A stretch of 52,990 bases of DNA from an uncultured Pseudomonadota bacterium (GCA_900317945.1 ONIT01000032.1:1-52990); one strand, 5' to 3'. Counted from the stretch's first letter, positions 11,170-21,324 are shown. Numbers and translations: made by a program. Notes: generated by a model from the letters alone, not told the origin.

Positions 11170-11567
11170 AAAAGCGGGGGAGGCATGGACAGCATGTCTT
11201 CCCCATTTGATTTCCCTCCTCCGGGCTTCTTCTTTCCTGCCACTTTTCCTGTCCTTTCGCCTGCAGGCTGAGTCCTTATATAGGACAGAATACGGCTGTA
11301 TAAATCCGGTGCAGATTGCCTTTCTTTTGATTTGGCTCAAATTAATCGGTAAAAATTTGATACAGCTCTCATTTCGGTTGATTCTTGACCGCGATCACAT
11401 TATTATGAATACAGGAACTAACTGAAAAGACGCAAAAAAGCGTCTTAATCCCGGAGAGCATCTTATCCGGGAGCCGCCAGCGCGCGGCATGCGGCACCCA
11501 GCCGCTGTTCGATAAAAATAATTATTATAGTAAACGACATTAGAAATTTCCGAATTGGTGGTCGACA
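11170..11567. other. Intergenic stretch before the MltD-like gene
   Basis: No convincing gene. It contains a perfect 7-bp hairpin AAGACGC-AAAAAA-GCGTCTT (11427-11446), with a usable T tract only when read on the minus strand, and an AT-rich stretch around 11510-11545 with TATAGT that may be promoter DNA for the downstream gene. Confidence 0.4.
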
Positions 11568-12660
11568 ATGCATGCCAATAGGCTAATGCCAAACGTCTAT
11601 CGGAAGAAACTTTTGGCGTTTACATCTGCACAAGATATTTGCAGCCTCTGTCGTTTCAGTGTACGTGATGCTCGCCGGAGGCTGCCACAACGTGATGTAT
11701 ACGGCGTCACAGGGGCTCAGCGGGCTGAGCGCGGCCGCTGAGGCAGAGAGCAGGAAGCTTGCCAGCTCCGGCCTTCAGGAAACCGCCGCAGGCCAGGAGT
11801 ACAGGGGCGCAGCCCGCGGGGCAAACGTCTGGGACAGCATCATCTCCGATTTCCGTCTGGGGAACGGCCAGAGGGCGCAGGTCATCCATCACAAGAACAT
11901 CATGAGGACGACTGCCCACGGCATGAATGCGCTGCTCGGCCGCTCATCTCCCTACATAAAGACCATTTACGGCGAGATCAGGGAGCGCGGGCTCCCTGCT
12001 GAGCTCGTCCTGGTTCCGCTCTTCGAGAGCGGCTTCAAGGTCGAGAGCAAGTCCCACATGGGCGCCGTCGGCTTCTGGCAGATGACCCCTATAACCGCAA
12101 GGCACTTCGGGCTCAGGGTTACCAAGTACAACGACGAGAGAAGGGACGTAAGGCGCTCGACTGACGCGGCGCTCGATCTCCTCGCCTACCTCAACAAGAA
12201 GTTTGACGGGGACTGGCTCCTGACCCTTGCCGCCTACAACTGCGGCATCACCAGGGTAACGAACGCAGTGAAGCGCAACAAGGCTGCCGGGCTCCCGACC
12301 GACTTCTGGCACCTGAACCTGCCCCGCGAGACCAAGAACTACGTCCCCCGCATCCTCGCTCTTGCGAGCATCATGAAGGACAGCGGCTCCTACGGCATCA
12401 GGATCCCGAATGTGATTGATCATCCGGTACGGCCGGAGAGGAATGTCATTACCGCGAAGGCACAGGCGAAGAAGCCTGACGCCGGCCGCATGGCAGTCCT
12501 GGGCTCGGTTACCTACCTTTACTCAGCGCTCAGGAGCTCTGACGCGGGCGTAAGCGGGCTGGCCTCGGATCTCCTCGTAAGGGTCGCTCCTGAGAAGAAT
12601 GAAGCTGACGGCCTGAAGTTCGCCTCGGCAGTCTCCTTCTCCAACGCGGTCGCTGACTGA
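11568..12660 (+). CDS. MltD-like membrane-bound lytic murein transglycosylase (start unresolved)
   Basis: Cleaves peptidoglycan to 1,6-anhydromuropeptides at the outer membrane. The catalytic SLT domain is clear: VPLFESGFKVESKSHMGAVG carries the catalytic Glu, then FWQMTPITARHFGL, LAYLNKKFDGDWLLTLAAYN and NYVPRILALASIM. It lacks the C-terminal LysM repeats of E. coli MltD and is shorter. rnhA is the convergent neighbour, as near E. coli mltD. The 5' end is a problem. The frame encoding the mature protein opens at 11587 with a good lipoprotein-like signal (FAASVVSVYVMLAGGC) but has no ATG or TTG there, and its first GTG (11659) would cut the signal in half. An ATG at 11568, with GGTGG upstream, is in a different frame. 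Either a frameshift or an unusual start is implied; the coordinates given assume the former. Confidence 0.8.
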
Positions 12661-12683
12661 GACTGAATCAGGAGTTTATTTCT

Positions 12684-12713
12684 GAAACCGGAGCGGAGAC
12701 GTTCCGTTTTTTT
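12684..12713 (+). terminator. Terminator of the MltD-like gene
   Basis: A short CGGA/TCCG stem with flanking AAA/TTT pairs and a run of seven Ts. It lies between the convergent mltD-like and rnhA genes. Confidence 0.6.
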
Positions 12714-12727
12714 CGTATCTGGCCCGG

Positions 12728-13186
12728 TCAGCCCTTTTTCCTGATCTTCTCCGCCTCTGACCTCGCCATTCTGTCGCATTCCTCGTTCTTCTCGAGTCCG
12801 TCGTGGCCCTTCTCCCAGTGCCAGGTGACCTCGTGCTCATTTGTGAGCCCGACAAGCCTCTCCCAGAGGTCGCGGTTCTTCACCGGCTTGCCATCGGAGA
12901 GCTTCCATTTCTTCGCGATCCAGCCCGCCACCCATCTCGTGATCCCGTCCTTGAGGTAGGTGCTGTCAGTGCTGAGGTCTATCTGGCACTTCTCCTTCAG
13001 GGCGGAGAGCGCCATGATGGCCGCGGTGAGCTCCATCCGGTTGTTGGTCGTCCCGGCCTCGCCGCCTGAAATCTTCTTGACGAAGGGAGTGCCGCCCTTC
13101 GGACAGTACTCAAGTATGGCGGCCCAGCCGCCCGGACCGGGGTTGCCGAGGCAGGAGCCGTCGGTGTGGATGGTTACTTTTTTCAT
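12728..13186 (-). CDS. rnhA: Ribonuclease HI
   Basis: Degrades the RNA strand of RNA-DNA hybrids. The 152-aa product (E. coli 155 aa) carries the four acidic catalytic positions in their usual contexts: TDGSCLGNPGPGGWA, NNRMELTAAIMAL, STDSTYLKDGI and ECDRMARSEA. The basic handle KKWKLSDGKPVKNRDLW is present. It converges with the mltD-like gene. Neighbourhood with mltD is conserved in enteric bacteria, but dnaQ, the usual divergent partner, is not adjacent here. Confidence 0.96.
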   Translation of the reverse strand: MKKVTIHTDGSCLGNPGPGGWAAILEYCPKGGTPFVKKISGGEAGTTNNRMELTAAIMALSALKEKCQIDLSTDSTYLKDGITRWVAGWIAKKWKLSDGKPVKNRDLWERLVGLTNEHEVTWHWEKGHDGLEKNEECDRMARSEAEKIRKKG

Positions 13187-13311
13187 ATTGGTGCCCTGTT
13201 AAGGAAGGAATGGAGCATTAAACAGGAGGAGTTTACCACGGCCCTTTCCCTGCCTGCCCTGAACAGGCCGCGCTCCCGCAGCGGGCAGGGCATCAGCTCC
13301 GCGAGAACCTT

Positions 13312-13339
13312 TTGCCATTTTGCCTCTCTGCCTTATAAT
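13312..13339 (+). promoter_or_regulatory. Promoter for rlmE-ftsH
   Basis: TTGCCA (13312-13317), a 16-base spacer and a perfect TATAAT (13334-13339), 19 bp before the rlmE start codon. The untranslated leader is therefore very short. Confidence 0.6.
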
Positions 13340-13358
13340 CTCCCAAAACGGAGACAAT

Positions 13359-14024
13359 ATGACTGACAAGAAGAGAACGCCGAGCCAGGCCCGCTGGCTC
13401 AAGGAACATTTTGACGACGTTTATGTGCAGGAGGCCCACAAGCGGGGGCTCCGCTCCAGGGCGTCGTTCAAGCTCGAGCAGCTCGATGAGAAGGATCACC
13501 TGTTCCGGAAGGGCATGAAGGTGGTTGACCTCGGCGCGGCCCCCGGAGGCTGGTCCGCCTATGCCGCGTCAAAGGTCGGAGAGGGCGGCAGGGTGGTGGC
13601 CTGCGACCTCCTGATGATGGACTCCATCCCGGGAGTCGACTTCATCCAGGGAGACTTCCGGGACAGCGAGGTGCTCGCGAAGCTCAGGGAGCTCATCGGC
13701 AGCAGCCGGGTGGATCTCGTGATGTCGGACATGGCGCCCAACATGTCCGGGAACCTCGGGGTGGACCAGCCCCGAGCCATGTACCTCATCGAACTCGCCC
13801 TTGACATGTGCAGGGACGTCCTTAAAAAGAACGGCATCTTCATCGTCAAGGTCTTCAACGGGCAGGGGAGCGAGGAGTACCTCAGGACACTCCGCGGCAT
13901 GTTCCGTACGGTAAAGAGCAGGAAGCCCGACGCGTCGAGGGCAAGATCGCGCGAGGTCTACTATGTCTGCACCGGGTTCCTCGGGGTGAGCGACAGCCCG
14001 GCAGGCTCAGAGGCGGAGCCCTGA
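13359..14024 (+). CDS. rlmE: 23S rRNA 2'-O-methyltransferase (U2552)
   Basis: Methylates the 2'-OH of U2552 in the A loop of 23S rRNA and assists late 50S assembly. The 221-aa protein (E. coli RlmE 209 aa) has the substrate-facing start [31 protein letters not shown] with the first catalytic Lys, the SAM site [22 protein letters not shown] with the catalytic Asp, and [10 protein letters not shown] with the second catalytic Lys. ATG 13359 with GGAG upstream fits homology; the frame is open to 13320 without meaning. ftsH follows after about 90 bp, the arrangement common to Gammaproteobacteria. A TATAAT at 14030-14035 may give ftsH an extra promoter. Confidence 0.95.
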   Translation: MTDKKRTPSQARWLKEHFDDVYVQEAHKRGLRSRASFKLEQLDEKDHLFRKGMKVVDLGAAPGGWSAYAASKVGEGGRVVACDLLMMDSIPGVDFIQGDFRDSEVLAKLRELIGSSRVDLVMSDMAPNMSGNLGVDQPRAMYLIELALDMCRDVLKKNGIFIVKVFNGQGSEEYLRTLRGMFRTVKSRKPDASRARSREVYYVCTGFLGVSDSPAGSEAEP

Positions 14025-14113
14025 TGATGTATAATCGGGATCCGGCAGCGCGCCACTCTGCGGCCGGAAATCAGCCTGACAGTCTGCCAAATGGTTTTCT
14101 AGCGGATTATTAA

Positions 14114-16114
14114 ATGAAGAAACATCTTTTTCTCTGGCTCATAATTGCGATCATCCTCGCGTCGCTTTTCCAGTCGGTAAAGGTTGCCGGTTCAAAGATG
14201 GCGATGGTCGACTACACGACCTTCGTCGAGCAGGTAAACGATCATCAGATAAAGGAAGTCTCGATAGCCGGCCAGGTCATCTCAGGATACAGGACTGACG
14301 GGACGGCGTTCTCCACCGTAATCCCCCTTCCTGACCGCGACCTCATCAACCAGCTCATCAACGCCAAGGTCAGGGTCAACGGCACGCTCCCCGAGCAGAG
14401 CAGCGAGATCCTGCAGGCCATCGGCTACTGGCTCCCGATCATTTTCTTCATCGCAATCTGGATTTTCGTGGCAAGGCAGATGTCCGGCAGGAGCGGAGGC
14501 GGCGGGCGCTTCTCCAATCCCTTCAGCATCGGGCAGAACAAGGCAAAGCAGTTCAGCGCGCAGGACGTGAAGACCACCTTCGCTGACGTGGCAGGCTGCG
14601 ATGAGGCAAAGGAGGAGGTCCGCGAGGTAATCGACTTCCTGAAGAACAGCGCCAAGTACCGGAAGCTCGGCGGCCAGATCCCCAAGGGAATCCTCCTTGT
14701 CGGGCCTCCGGGAACCGGAAAGACCCTTCTCGCCAAGGCCATCGCCGGCGAGGCGCACCGTCCGTTCTTCTTCGTCTCGGGCTCCGACTTCGTCGAGATG
14801 TTCGTGGGCGTCGGCGCCTCACGCGTGAGGGAGATGTTCGCCGAGGCCAAGTCCAAGGCCCCATGCATCGTCTTCATCGATGAGATCGATGCGGTCGGCC
14901 GCCGCAGAAGCGGCGCCTCGACAGGCGGCAACGACGAGCGCGAGCAGACCCTCAACCAGATGCTGGTGGAGATGGACGGCTTCTCCGATCATGAGACTGT
15001 CGTCGTCATCGCCGCGACCAACCGTCCTGACGTCCTGGACTCCGCGCTCCTCCGTCCCGGCCGCTTTGACCGCCAGGTTACCGTAGGGCTCCCGGACTTC
15101 AAGGGACGCTTCGAGATCCTCAAGGTCCATACCAAGAAGAAGCCCCTTGCTCAGGGCGTTGATCTGATGTCGATCGCCAAGGGCACACCCGGCTTCTCCG
15201 GCGCGGATCTCGCGAACCTCGCGAACGAGGCCGCCCTCTGCGCCGCAAGGAACAACAAGGACAGGATCGAGCAGTCCGACTTCGAGTACGCCAAGGACCG
15301 CATCATGCTGGGCACCGAGCGCAAGTCGATGTTCATCAGCGACAAGGAGAAGGAGATGACGGCCTACCACGAGTCAGGGCATGCCATCGTCGGCAAGCTT
15401 GTCCCCGATCACGATCCGGTCCACAAGGTCTCCATCATCCCGCACGGGAGGGCTCTGGGCGTTACCATGTACCTTCCGAACGAGGATCGTCTCTCCCACT
15501 CCAAGGAGTACCTGGAGTCCGAGATGAGCTCCCTCTACGCGGGGCGCATCGCCGAGGAGATCATCTACGGCTTTGACCATGTTTCGACCGGAGCCTCGAA
15601 CGACATCGAGCGCGCCACCCAGATTGCCCGCAACATGGTGACGAAGTGGGGCATGTCAAAGGCCCTGCCGCCGCAGCTCTACTCAGATCCTGACGGAGAG
15701 GGGCGCTCCACGAGCGGCGTTGACGGCTTCTACTCGAGCGAGACGCTGAAGCAGATTGAGGACGAGGTCAATGCGCTCGTAACCTCTGCCTACTCACGCG
15801 CCAAGAAGATCCTCCTGGACAACATGGATATCCTCCACGCCATGAAGGATGCCCTGATGAAGTACGAGACCATCGACGAGCTGCAGATCGATGATCTGAT
15901 GAACAGGCGCCCGGTGCGCGAGCCCTCGCCTTCCGCGGAGAATGCCGGAAACGGCGACGGCTCTGAGCCTTCGAAGAAGGATGAGGGCAGCTCCTCATCT
16001 GATACGGCTAAGGACGCCGGAAATGCCAGCAGCGATGCTGAGCCTCATGACGGCAGCCAGGGCGGCAGCAGTAAAGAGAGCAGCGCTGACAGCGGCGATA
16101 AGGACAGCAAATAA
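14114..16114 (+). CDS. ftsH: ATP-dependent zinc metalloprotease FtsH
   Basis: Membrane-bound AAA+ protease that degrades damaged membrane proteins and regulators such as LpxC. The 666-aa protein has two membrane helices (about residues 5-24 and 96-118) flanking a periplasmic domain, Walker A GPPGTGKT (about 197-204), Walker [12 protein letters not shown], the arginine-finger region and zinc motif HESGH (419-423). The C-terminal tail after about residue 600 is a low-complexity Ser/Asp/Gly/Lys stretch, longer than usual and of unknown purpose. It sits between rlmE and folP as in E. coli and is probably co-transcribed with folP, which starts 36 bp downstream. Confidence 0.97.
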   Translation: MKKHLFLWLIIAIILASLFQSVKVAGSKMAMVDYTTFVEQVNDHQIKEVSIAGQVISGYRTDGTAFSTVIPLPDRDLINQLINAKVRVNGTLPEQSSEILQAIGYWLPIIFFIAIWIFVARQMSGRSGGGGRFSNPFSIGQNKAKQFSAQDVKTTFADVAGCDEAKEEVREVIDFLKNSAKYRKLGGQIPKGILLVGPPGTGKTLLAKAIAGEAHRPFFFVSGSDFVEMFVGVGASRVREMFAEAKSKAPCIVFIDEIDAVGRRRSGASTGGNDEREQTLNQMLVEMDGFSDHETVVVIAATNRPDVLDSALLRPGRFDRQVTVGLPDFKGRFEILKVHTKKKPLAQGVDLMSIAKGTPGFSGADLANLANEAALCAARNNKDRIEQSDFEYAKDRIMLGTERKSMFISDKEKEMTAYHESGHAIVGKLVPDHDPVHKVSIIPHGRALGVTMYLPNEDRLSHSKEYLESEMSSLYAGRIAEEIIYGFDHVSTGASNDIERATQIARNMVTKWGMSKALPPQLYSDPDGEGRSTSGVDGFYSSETLKQIEDEVNALVTSAYSRAKKILLDNMDILHAMKDALMKYETIDELQIDDLMNRRPVREPSPSAENAGNGDGSEPSKKDEGSSSSDTAKDAGNASSDAEPHDGSQGGSSKESSADSGDKDSK

Positions 16115-16150
16115 TTGCAGCAATAAAAACTGATTGAGGATAGTAGTTGT

Positions 16151-17053
16151 ATGGCACTCACAGCAGGACATGGCTTTGCGTTCAGGCACAATGCGCCGAA
16201 GGTCAGGAAGCTCAGACACGGGGAAAAGGAGCTCGTGCTCGATCACCCGGTGATCATGGGCATATTGAACGTAACTCCTGACTCCTTCTCCGACGGAGGA
16301 AAGTTCTTCAATAAGGAGGACGCGCTCCGCCACGCAGAGGAGATGGTTCAGGCTGGCGCCGAGATCATCGACGTAGGCGGAGAGTCGACGAGGCCCGGCG
16401 CCGCTCCTGTCTCCGAGGAGGACGAGACCGCGAGGGTCGTCCCGGTCATCGCGGCTGTAAGGGAGAAGTTCCCGGACGTCTGGATCTCAGTCGACACCTC
16501 GACTCCCGGCGTCATGAGGAAGGCCTGCGCCGCGGGCTGCGACATCATCAACGACATCAGGGCGCTCAGGCGCGAGGGAGCGCTTGAGGCAGCAGCCGAG
16601 CTTGGCGCTCCCGTGTGCATCATGCACATGCAGGGCGAGCCCGGCCATATGCAGGACAACCCGGTCTACCAGGATCTCATCGGCGAGGTCTCGGAGTTCT
16701 TCTATGAAAGGATCGACGCCTGCCTCAATGCCGGAATAAAGCGTGAGAACATCATCCTTGATCCGGGCTTCGGCTTCGGCAAGACCCTTGACCAGAACTA
16801 CAAGCTCCTTGGGGAGCTTGAGAAGTTCAGGACCTTTGATCTTCCCATACTTGCCGGCATGTCACGGAAGTCGATGATCGGCGGAGTAACAGGCGCCGGC
16901 ACCGGAGATCGCCTCGAGGGGACGGTCGCGGCGCATCTCGTCTCCATACTGAAAGGCGCTGATATCATCCGCGTGCATGACGTGAAGGCCCACAAGGATG
17001 CCGTCGACGTAATGATGTACGCCCTGAAGTACTCCAAGGCCAGATATCTCTGA
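16151..17053 (+). CDS. folP: Dihydropteroate synthase
   Basis: Condenses p-aminobenzoate with hydroxymethyl-dihydropterin diphosphate in folate synthesis; it is the sulfonamide target. The 300-aa protein has MGILNVTPDSFSDGG, the diphosphate-binding IDVGGESTRPGA, VDTSTPGV, IINDIRAL and LDPGFGFGKTLDQN, ending with IIRVHDVKAHKDA. It is slightly longer than E. coli FolP (282 aa) through an N-terminal extension of about 20 residues. A terminator-like hairpin separates it from glmM. Confidence 0.95.
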   Translation: MALTAGHGFAFRHNAPKVRKLRHGEKELVLDHPVIMGILNVTPDSFSDGGKFFNKEDALRHAEEMVQAGAEIIDVGGESTRPGAAPVSEEDETARVVPVIAAVREKFPDVWISVDTSTPGVMRKACAAGCDIINDIRALRREGALEAAAELGAPVCIMHMQGEPGHMQDNPVYQDLIGEVSEFFYERIDACLNAGIKRENIILDPGFGFGKTLDQNYKLLGELEKFRTFDLPILAGMSRKSMIGGVTGAGTGDRLEGTVAAHLVSILKGADIIRVHDVKAHKDAVDVMMYALKYSKARYL

Positions 17054-17076
17054 GAGCCTTGGGCTCATGACAGCCA

Positions 17077-17103
17077 GAACCGCCTCCTATGGGGCGGTTT
17101 TCC
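17077..17103 (+). terminator. Hairpin between folP and glmM
   Basis: A 7-bp stem AACCGCC/GGCGGTT with an 8-base loop, ending in four Ts. It may limit read-through to glmM. Confidence 0.65.
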
Positions 17104-17152
17104 ATAAATAAGAAGGCGCCGCGCGTCCGGCGCTCCAACGCAGGATTATCCA

Positions 17153-18487
17153 ATGGACAGAAAATATTTCGGTACTGACGGCGTCAGGGGCGCAGTCGGC
17201 AAATTCCCCATCACTCCTGAGTTTGTGCTGAAGCTCGGCTGGGCAGCAGGCTCTGTCCTCGCGAAGAACGGCAAGAAGCGCGTCCTTATCGGCAAGGACA
17301 CCAGGATTTCAGGATACATGCTTGAGTCCGCGCTTGAAGCTGGGCTTTCTGCGGCCGGCATCAAGTCGCTGCTTCTGGGCCCCATGCCGACTCCTGCGGT
17401 CTCCTACCTGACGAAGGCCTTCCGCGCCGACGCGGGCGTTGTAATTAGCGCCTCGCACAACCCCTACTACGACAACGGCATCAAGTTCTTCTCCCGTCAG
17501 GGCACCAAGCTCCCCGATGAGGTTGAGGCTGAGATTGAGAAGCTACTTGATCATGACATTGTCTGCACCGGCTCTGAGAACCTCGGGAAGGCCGAGCGCA
17601 TCGACGACGCGACAGGGCGCTACATTGAGTTCTGCAAGAGCACCTTCCCCAACGATCTCTCCCTCGAGGGACTGAGGATCGTGCTTGACTGCGCGAACGG
17701 CGCGACCTACCGCTCGGCTCCGTCAGTATTCCGCGAGCTGGGCGCCAAGGTAACGACCATCGGCACCGCGCCGAACGGCATCAACATCAACGACGGAGTC
17801 GGCTCAACCCATCCTGAGGCGCTCGCGAAGAAGGTTGTCGAGACGGGCGCCGATCTCGGCATAGCCTTCGACGGAGACGGCGACCGCGTAATGCTCGTCG
17901 ACAAGACAGGGTACATTATCGATGGTGACGAGGTCCTCTTCATCGTCGCCCGCGACATGCAGGAGCGCGGAGTGTTCCGCGGCGGCGTGGTCGGCACATT
18001 GATGTCGAACCTCGGCCTTGAGCTTGCCCTCAAGAAGATCAGGATCCCCTTCATCCGCTCTGCCGTAGGCGACCGGTATGTGATGGAGGAGCTCATCGAC
18101 AACAACTGGCGCCTCGGCGGAGAGAACTCCGGGCACGTCATCTGCCTTGACTATGTCTCCACGGGCGACGGCATCGTCTCGGCCCTCCAGGTCCTCCGCG
18201 CGCTCGTAAGGAAGGGCTGCTCCCTGGAGGAGCTCCGCAGCGGCATCTCCAAGTGCCCGCAGAAGCTCGTCAACGTCAAGTTCGTCGAGGGGCTCGATCC
18301 CCTGCATGCGCCCAATGTCCTCGTTGCTGTAAAGCGCGCCGAGGAGCAGCTCGGGAAGAGGGGCAGGGTGCTCCTCAGGAAGTCAGGCACAGAGCCTCTT
18401 ATCCGCGTCATGGTCGAGGGCCTCGACGAGAAAGAGGTCTCCGATCTCGCGGACATGATCGCCCACGAGGTCTCCGAGGTTAAGTAA
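17153..18487 (+). CDS. glmM: Phosphoglucosamine mutase
   Basis: Interconverts glucosamine-6-phosphate and glucosamine-1-phosphate on the way to UDP-GlcNAc for peptidoglycan and lipopolysaccharide. The 444-aa protein (E. coli 445) begins [11 protein letters not shown] and carries the phosphorylated serine S101 in [14 protein letters not shown], the metal-binding loop DGDGDRV, the sugar-binding GGENSGHV and the phosphate-binding [12 protein letters not shown]. It is flanked by folP and secG as in E. coli. Confidence 0.97.
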   Translation: MDRKYFGTDGVRGAVGKFPITPEFVLKLGWAAGSVLAKNGKKRVLIGKDTRISGYMLESALEAGLSAAGIKSLLLGPMPTPAVSYLTKAFRADAGVVISASHNPYYDNGIKFFSRQGTKLPDEVEAEIEKLLDHDIVCTGSENLGKAERIDDATGRYIEFCKSTFPNDLSLEGLRIVLDCANGATYRSAPSVFRELGAKVTTIGTAPNGININDGVGSTHPEALAKKVVETGADLGIAFDGDGDRVMLVDKTGYIIDGDEVLFIVARDMQERGVFRGGVVGTLMSNLGLELALKKIRIPFIRSAVGDRYVMEELIDNNWRLGGENSGHVICLDYVSTGDGIVSALQVLRALVRKGCSLEELRSGISKCPQKLVNVKFVEGLDPLHAPNVLVAVKRAEEQLGKRGRVLLRKSGTEPLIRVMVEGLDEKEVSDLADMIAHEVSEVK

Positions 18488-18539
18488 GCTCTCCTGGCGC
18501 CCTCGGTCCGCCGGTCAGGCTGTTTACTTTAAAAACAGC

Positions 18540-18568
18540 TTGATCGGCGGATTTTTAGTGTTTATAAT
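18540..18568 (+). promoter_or_regulatory. Promoter for secG-tRNA-Leu
   Basis: TTGATC (18540-18545), a 17-base spacer and a perfect TATAAT (18563-18568). It lies just after a GCTGTTT/AAACAGC hairpin (18519-18539) that follows glmM. Confidence 0.7.
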
Positions 18569-18613
18569 GGCGCTCGTTATTTTTGTTTTCCATGTTCCAC
18601 GGAATTGCAGACC

Positions 18614-19081
18614 ATGCTTCTTTACCAGATTCTGTTAGTACTGCTTATGCTCATCTCGATCGTAATGATCGCGTTGATTCTTATTCAGCACGGCAAGGGA
18701 GCTAGCCTGGGCGCATCGTTCGGTGCGGGTGCCTCGAACACTGTTTTCGGCGCAGCCGGAAGCGGCAACTTCCTGTCACACACCACCGCAGTTCTCGCAG
18801 GACTCTTCTTTGTAATCAGCCTGGTTCTCGGTGCCATTTACAATGACTCCATGCAGACCAGCGAGGATTTCTCAAAGATCGGCGATGAGGAAACAACCGA
18901 AAAAACTGTTGACACTTCTGCAGCAAAGTCGGATAATAACAAGGCTCAGGAGAAATCCGAAGCAACTTCAGCAAAGGACGAAGTTAAGTCTGCTGCTGAG
19001 GACAAGAAAGAAGTGAAGAAGGACGAGGCCAAGGCAGAAGAGAAGAAAGACGCTCCTGCTGACGTCAAAATCCCTCACTAA
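18614..19081 (+). CDS. secG: SecG subunit of the SecYEG translocon
   Basis: Auxiliary subunit of the protein-export channel. It has two membrane helices (about residues 1-22 and 52-75) around a conserved loop with ILIQHGKGASLGASFGAGAS and GSGNFLSHTT. The 155-aa product is longer than E. coli SecG (110 aa) because of a Lys/Glu/Ala-rich tail of about 70 residues. I chose ATG 18614; an in-frame TTG lies three codons upstream. Downstream comes tRNA-Leu(GAG), as in the E. coli glmM-secG-leuU order, so the tRNAs are probably co-transcribed. Confidence 0.92.
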   Translation: MLLYQILLVLLMLISIVMIALILIQHGKGASLGASFGAGASNTVFGAAGSGNFLSHTTAVLAGLFFVISLVLGAIYNDSMQTSEDFSKIGDEETTEKTVDTSAAKSDNNKAQEKSEATSAKDEVKSAAEDKKEVKKDEAKAEEKKDAPADVKIPH

Positions 19082-19094
19082 GAAGTAATCCAGT

Positions 19095-19181
19095 GCCCAG
19101 CTGGCGGAATTGGTAGACACGCAACCTTGAGGTGGTTGTGCCCGAAAGGGCGTGCGAGTTCAAGTCTCGCGTTGGGCACCA
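19095..19181 (+). tRNA. leuU: tRNA-Leu (anticodon GAG), copy 1
   Basis: An 87-nt type II tRNA with encoded CCA. The acceptor stem GCCCAGC/GTTGGGC pairs (one G-T), the anticodon stem is CAACC/GGTTG around TTGAGGT, giving anticodon GAG, and the long variable arm TGCCCGAAAGGGCG is present. It lies directly downstream of secG, matching leuU in E. coli. An identical copy lies at 21901-21987. Confidence 0.97.
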
Positions 19182-19204
19182 TCCTGGAATTACTTCGACA
19201 ATAT

Positions 19205-19291
19205 GCCCAGCTGGTGAAATTGGTAGACACGCTGTCTTCAGGTGGCAGTGCTAGTGATAGCATGCGAGTTCAAGTCTCGCGTTGGGCACCA
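19205..19291 (+). tRNA. tRNA-Leu (anticodon CAG)
   Basis: 87 nt with encoded CCA. Acceptor stem as in the previous tRNA; anticodon stem CTGTC/GGCAG around TTCAGGT gives anticodon CAG (reads CUG). It starts 23 bp after the GAG tRNA and is probably co-transcribed with it. Confidence 0.96.
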
Positions 19292-19536
19292 TCCGAAAAT
19301 CATCCCATAAAATCTTCCCACAATTTCCTTTAGTCTGTTACCAAAGGGATCATCTCTTTATCCTGTTTTAATTACTGCATTGTCGTTTCAGAAGAAAATT
19401 TAACATTCCGAGACAGACACTGTCATATATCCCTGTGAAAAATAAGTGCCAGGCCTTAAAATCGGGTCGTACAGGTTATTTTTCCGGCTGAGTCCGGTTA
19501 AGATTACAGAATGCAAGGCCAGGGAGACAGACAATC

Positions 19537-21324
19537 ATGAACACTGAAAAAGAAAACAGGCCATCGCTGCGTCCGGCAATAGGGGAGGAGGATTTTGCAT
19601 CATTCAGGGAGAAGGGCCTTTACTATGTCGACAAGACAGTGTGCCTGAACTATCTCTTTGAGTGGGTTCACAGGCCCATGCTGCTGCGCCCGAGGCGCTT
19701 TGGGAAGACCCTGATGCTGAGCACTATCCGCCATTTCCTTGAGCTCAGCTATGAGAAGCCCGGTGACACCTCTAGGCAGCAGGAGCTCTTCCGGGGGCTC
19801 CGGGTAATGGAGGACAGTGAATTCTGCGAAAAGCATATGGGGCAGCATCCTGTTCTCTCGCTTTCATTCAGGGATGTTGACGGCCTCACGTTTGACGAGG
19901 CCTATGGGAGCCTTGCCGGAAAAATATCTGATCTCGTGAAGGATTTTCTCTGGCTTGACGGACCGGAACTCTCGAAGTATGAGCGCGATCCACTGCAGAG
20001 GCTTGCTGACAGAGAGTATATGGGAACTTCTGACGCCCGGGGCTATGCTGGTTTCTCCCTTTCTTTCCTCAGCCGGCTTCTTGTTGAGCGTTTCGGCGAG
20101 AGCCACCGGACTGTGATCCTTATTGACGACTTTGATGTTCCGCTCAGGAATGCGGCAGCTCACGGATACTACAGGCAAATGTGCACATTTCTGGGTGGAA
20201 TGTTCGGCCGCGTCGTCAAGACGAACAGCGACATCGAGAAAGTCATACTTGCAGGATGCCTGATGAATACCGACGGGGAATTCCTCGAAGGGATCAACAA
20301 CATGGAGGATGACACTGTGATGACCCAGAGCCGCAGCCTGTCTGCAGCATTCGGCTTTACCCCGGATGAGGTAAAGGCCATGTTCGAATACTGCGGCTTC
20401 GGAAACTGCTATGAGACCGCAAGGAGCCGGTTCGGCTTTTACAGCATCGGTGGTCAGGAGCTGTTCTGCCCCTGGGACATATGCTCTTACATCAATGAGC
20501 TTTCGAGGGCTGAGGATCCTTGTTCGCTGAATCCCGGGCCTTACTGGGCCATGACAGGTATCAGACGGATAATCGCAGAGCAGATGCCGCACCTCACTCC
20601 GAAGGACTCAGACAGAATCGAGAAGCTGATTTCCGGAAAAAGCGTCCGTCTGGAGGCTGATATCGGGATCCGCTATAACTATCTGAGCGGTGACTGCCCG
20701 AACTCATACGTGTTCTGGGACATCCTTCTTCATGAGGGATACCTGACCCTGGCGGGCAGGGAATCCTATAATGAAGTGGATGTCCGTATTCCCAATGAGG
20801 CGATAACAGGGTATTTCAGACGCGAAATCGAGTCTTATTATGAAGGTGCCGTATCAGATGAATTCAGAAACAATGCCGTGATCTTCACTGAAGCGCTCCT
20901 CTCAGGTGATATGCGAAAAGCCAATATATCTCTGGACGATCTCCTGCGCGGTTTTGTATCCCTTAAAGAGCCGATGTCCGCGGCATCCGCCGAAAGCTAC
21001 AGTCGTGAGTTCATGGAAAGAGTGCTTTCTGCGGCCGGGCGGAACATAAGCAATCTGAGATTCGGCAGCGGCCCGGCTGACATCACGTTCAGCTCCGCAG
21101 ACGGCGCTAGGACCGTCGTGATCGGAATTGAATGCGTTCCGGATTCCGGAAACTGGCTTGATAATCTCTTAAATCATGCTGTGAAAAAGAGCGAGGAGAA
21201 CGGATATGCCGGGGCATTAAGCAATGAATATTCCGGGAGCGTTCTTCAGTGCGGAATCGCCTTCCGCAACAGGGACTGTGCGGTCGCGATCAGGGAACTG
21301 CATCCTGAGCCCCGGCAGAAATAA
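19537..21324 (+). CDS. AAA-ATPase-like protein with degenerate PD-(D/E)XK-like tail
   Basis: A 595-aa soluble protein. The N-terminus (FREKGLYYVDKT, then the P-loop-like RPRRFGKT at residues 51-58 and ILIDDFDVPLRN as Walker B) matches the AAA-ATPase-like family (PF09820), usually paired with a C-terminal PD-(D/E)XK nuclease-like domain (PF08011). The tail here has GSGPADITF followed by VVIGIECV, where the usual E-x-K would stand. The lysine is replaced, so the nuclease is probably inactive. Function is unknown; the family is abundant in gut and rumen bacteria and often found in accessory DNA. It lies alone between tRNA-Leu genes. Its DNA is AT-richer than its neighbours and a miniature transposon follows. 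Confidence 0.88.
   Translation: MNTEKENRPSLRPAIGEEDFASFREKGLYYVDKTVCLNYLFEWVHRPMLLRPRRFGKTLMLSTIRHFLELSYEKPGDTSRQQELFRGLRVMEDSEFCEKHMGQHPVLSLSFRDVDGLTFDEAYGSLAGKISDLVKDFLWLDGPELSKYERDPLQRLADREYMGTSDARGYAGFSLSFLSRLLVERFGESHRTVILIDDFDVPLRNAAAHGYYRQMCTFLGGMFGRVVKTNSDIEKVILAGCLMNTDGEFLEGINNMEDDTVMTQSRSLSAAFGFTPDEVKAMFEYCGFGNCYETARSRFGFYSIGGQELFCPWDICSYINELSRAEDPCSLNPGPYWAMTGIRRIIAEQMPHLTPKDSDRIEKLISGKSVRLEADIGIRYNYLSGDCPNSYVFWDILLHEGYLTLAGRESYNEVDVRIPNEAITGYFRREIESYYEGAVSDEFRNNAVIFTEALLSGDMRKANISLDDLLRGFVSLKEPMSAASAESYSREFMERVLSAAGRNISNLRFGSGPADITFSSADGARTVVIGIECVPDSGNWLDNLLNHAVKKSEENGYAGALSNEYSGSVLQCGIAFRNRDCAVAIRELHPEPRQK

Noticed and set aside
14030-14035. Independent ftsH promoter (TATAAT)
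   Set aside because: A perfect -10 hexamer, but no -35 box at an acceptable distance; mentioned only in the rlmE entry.
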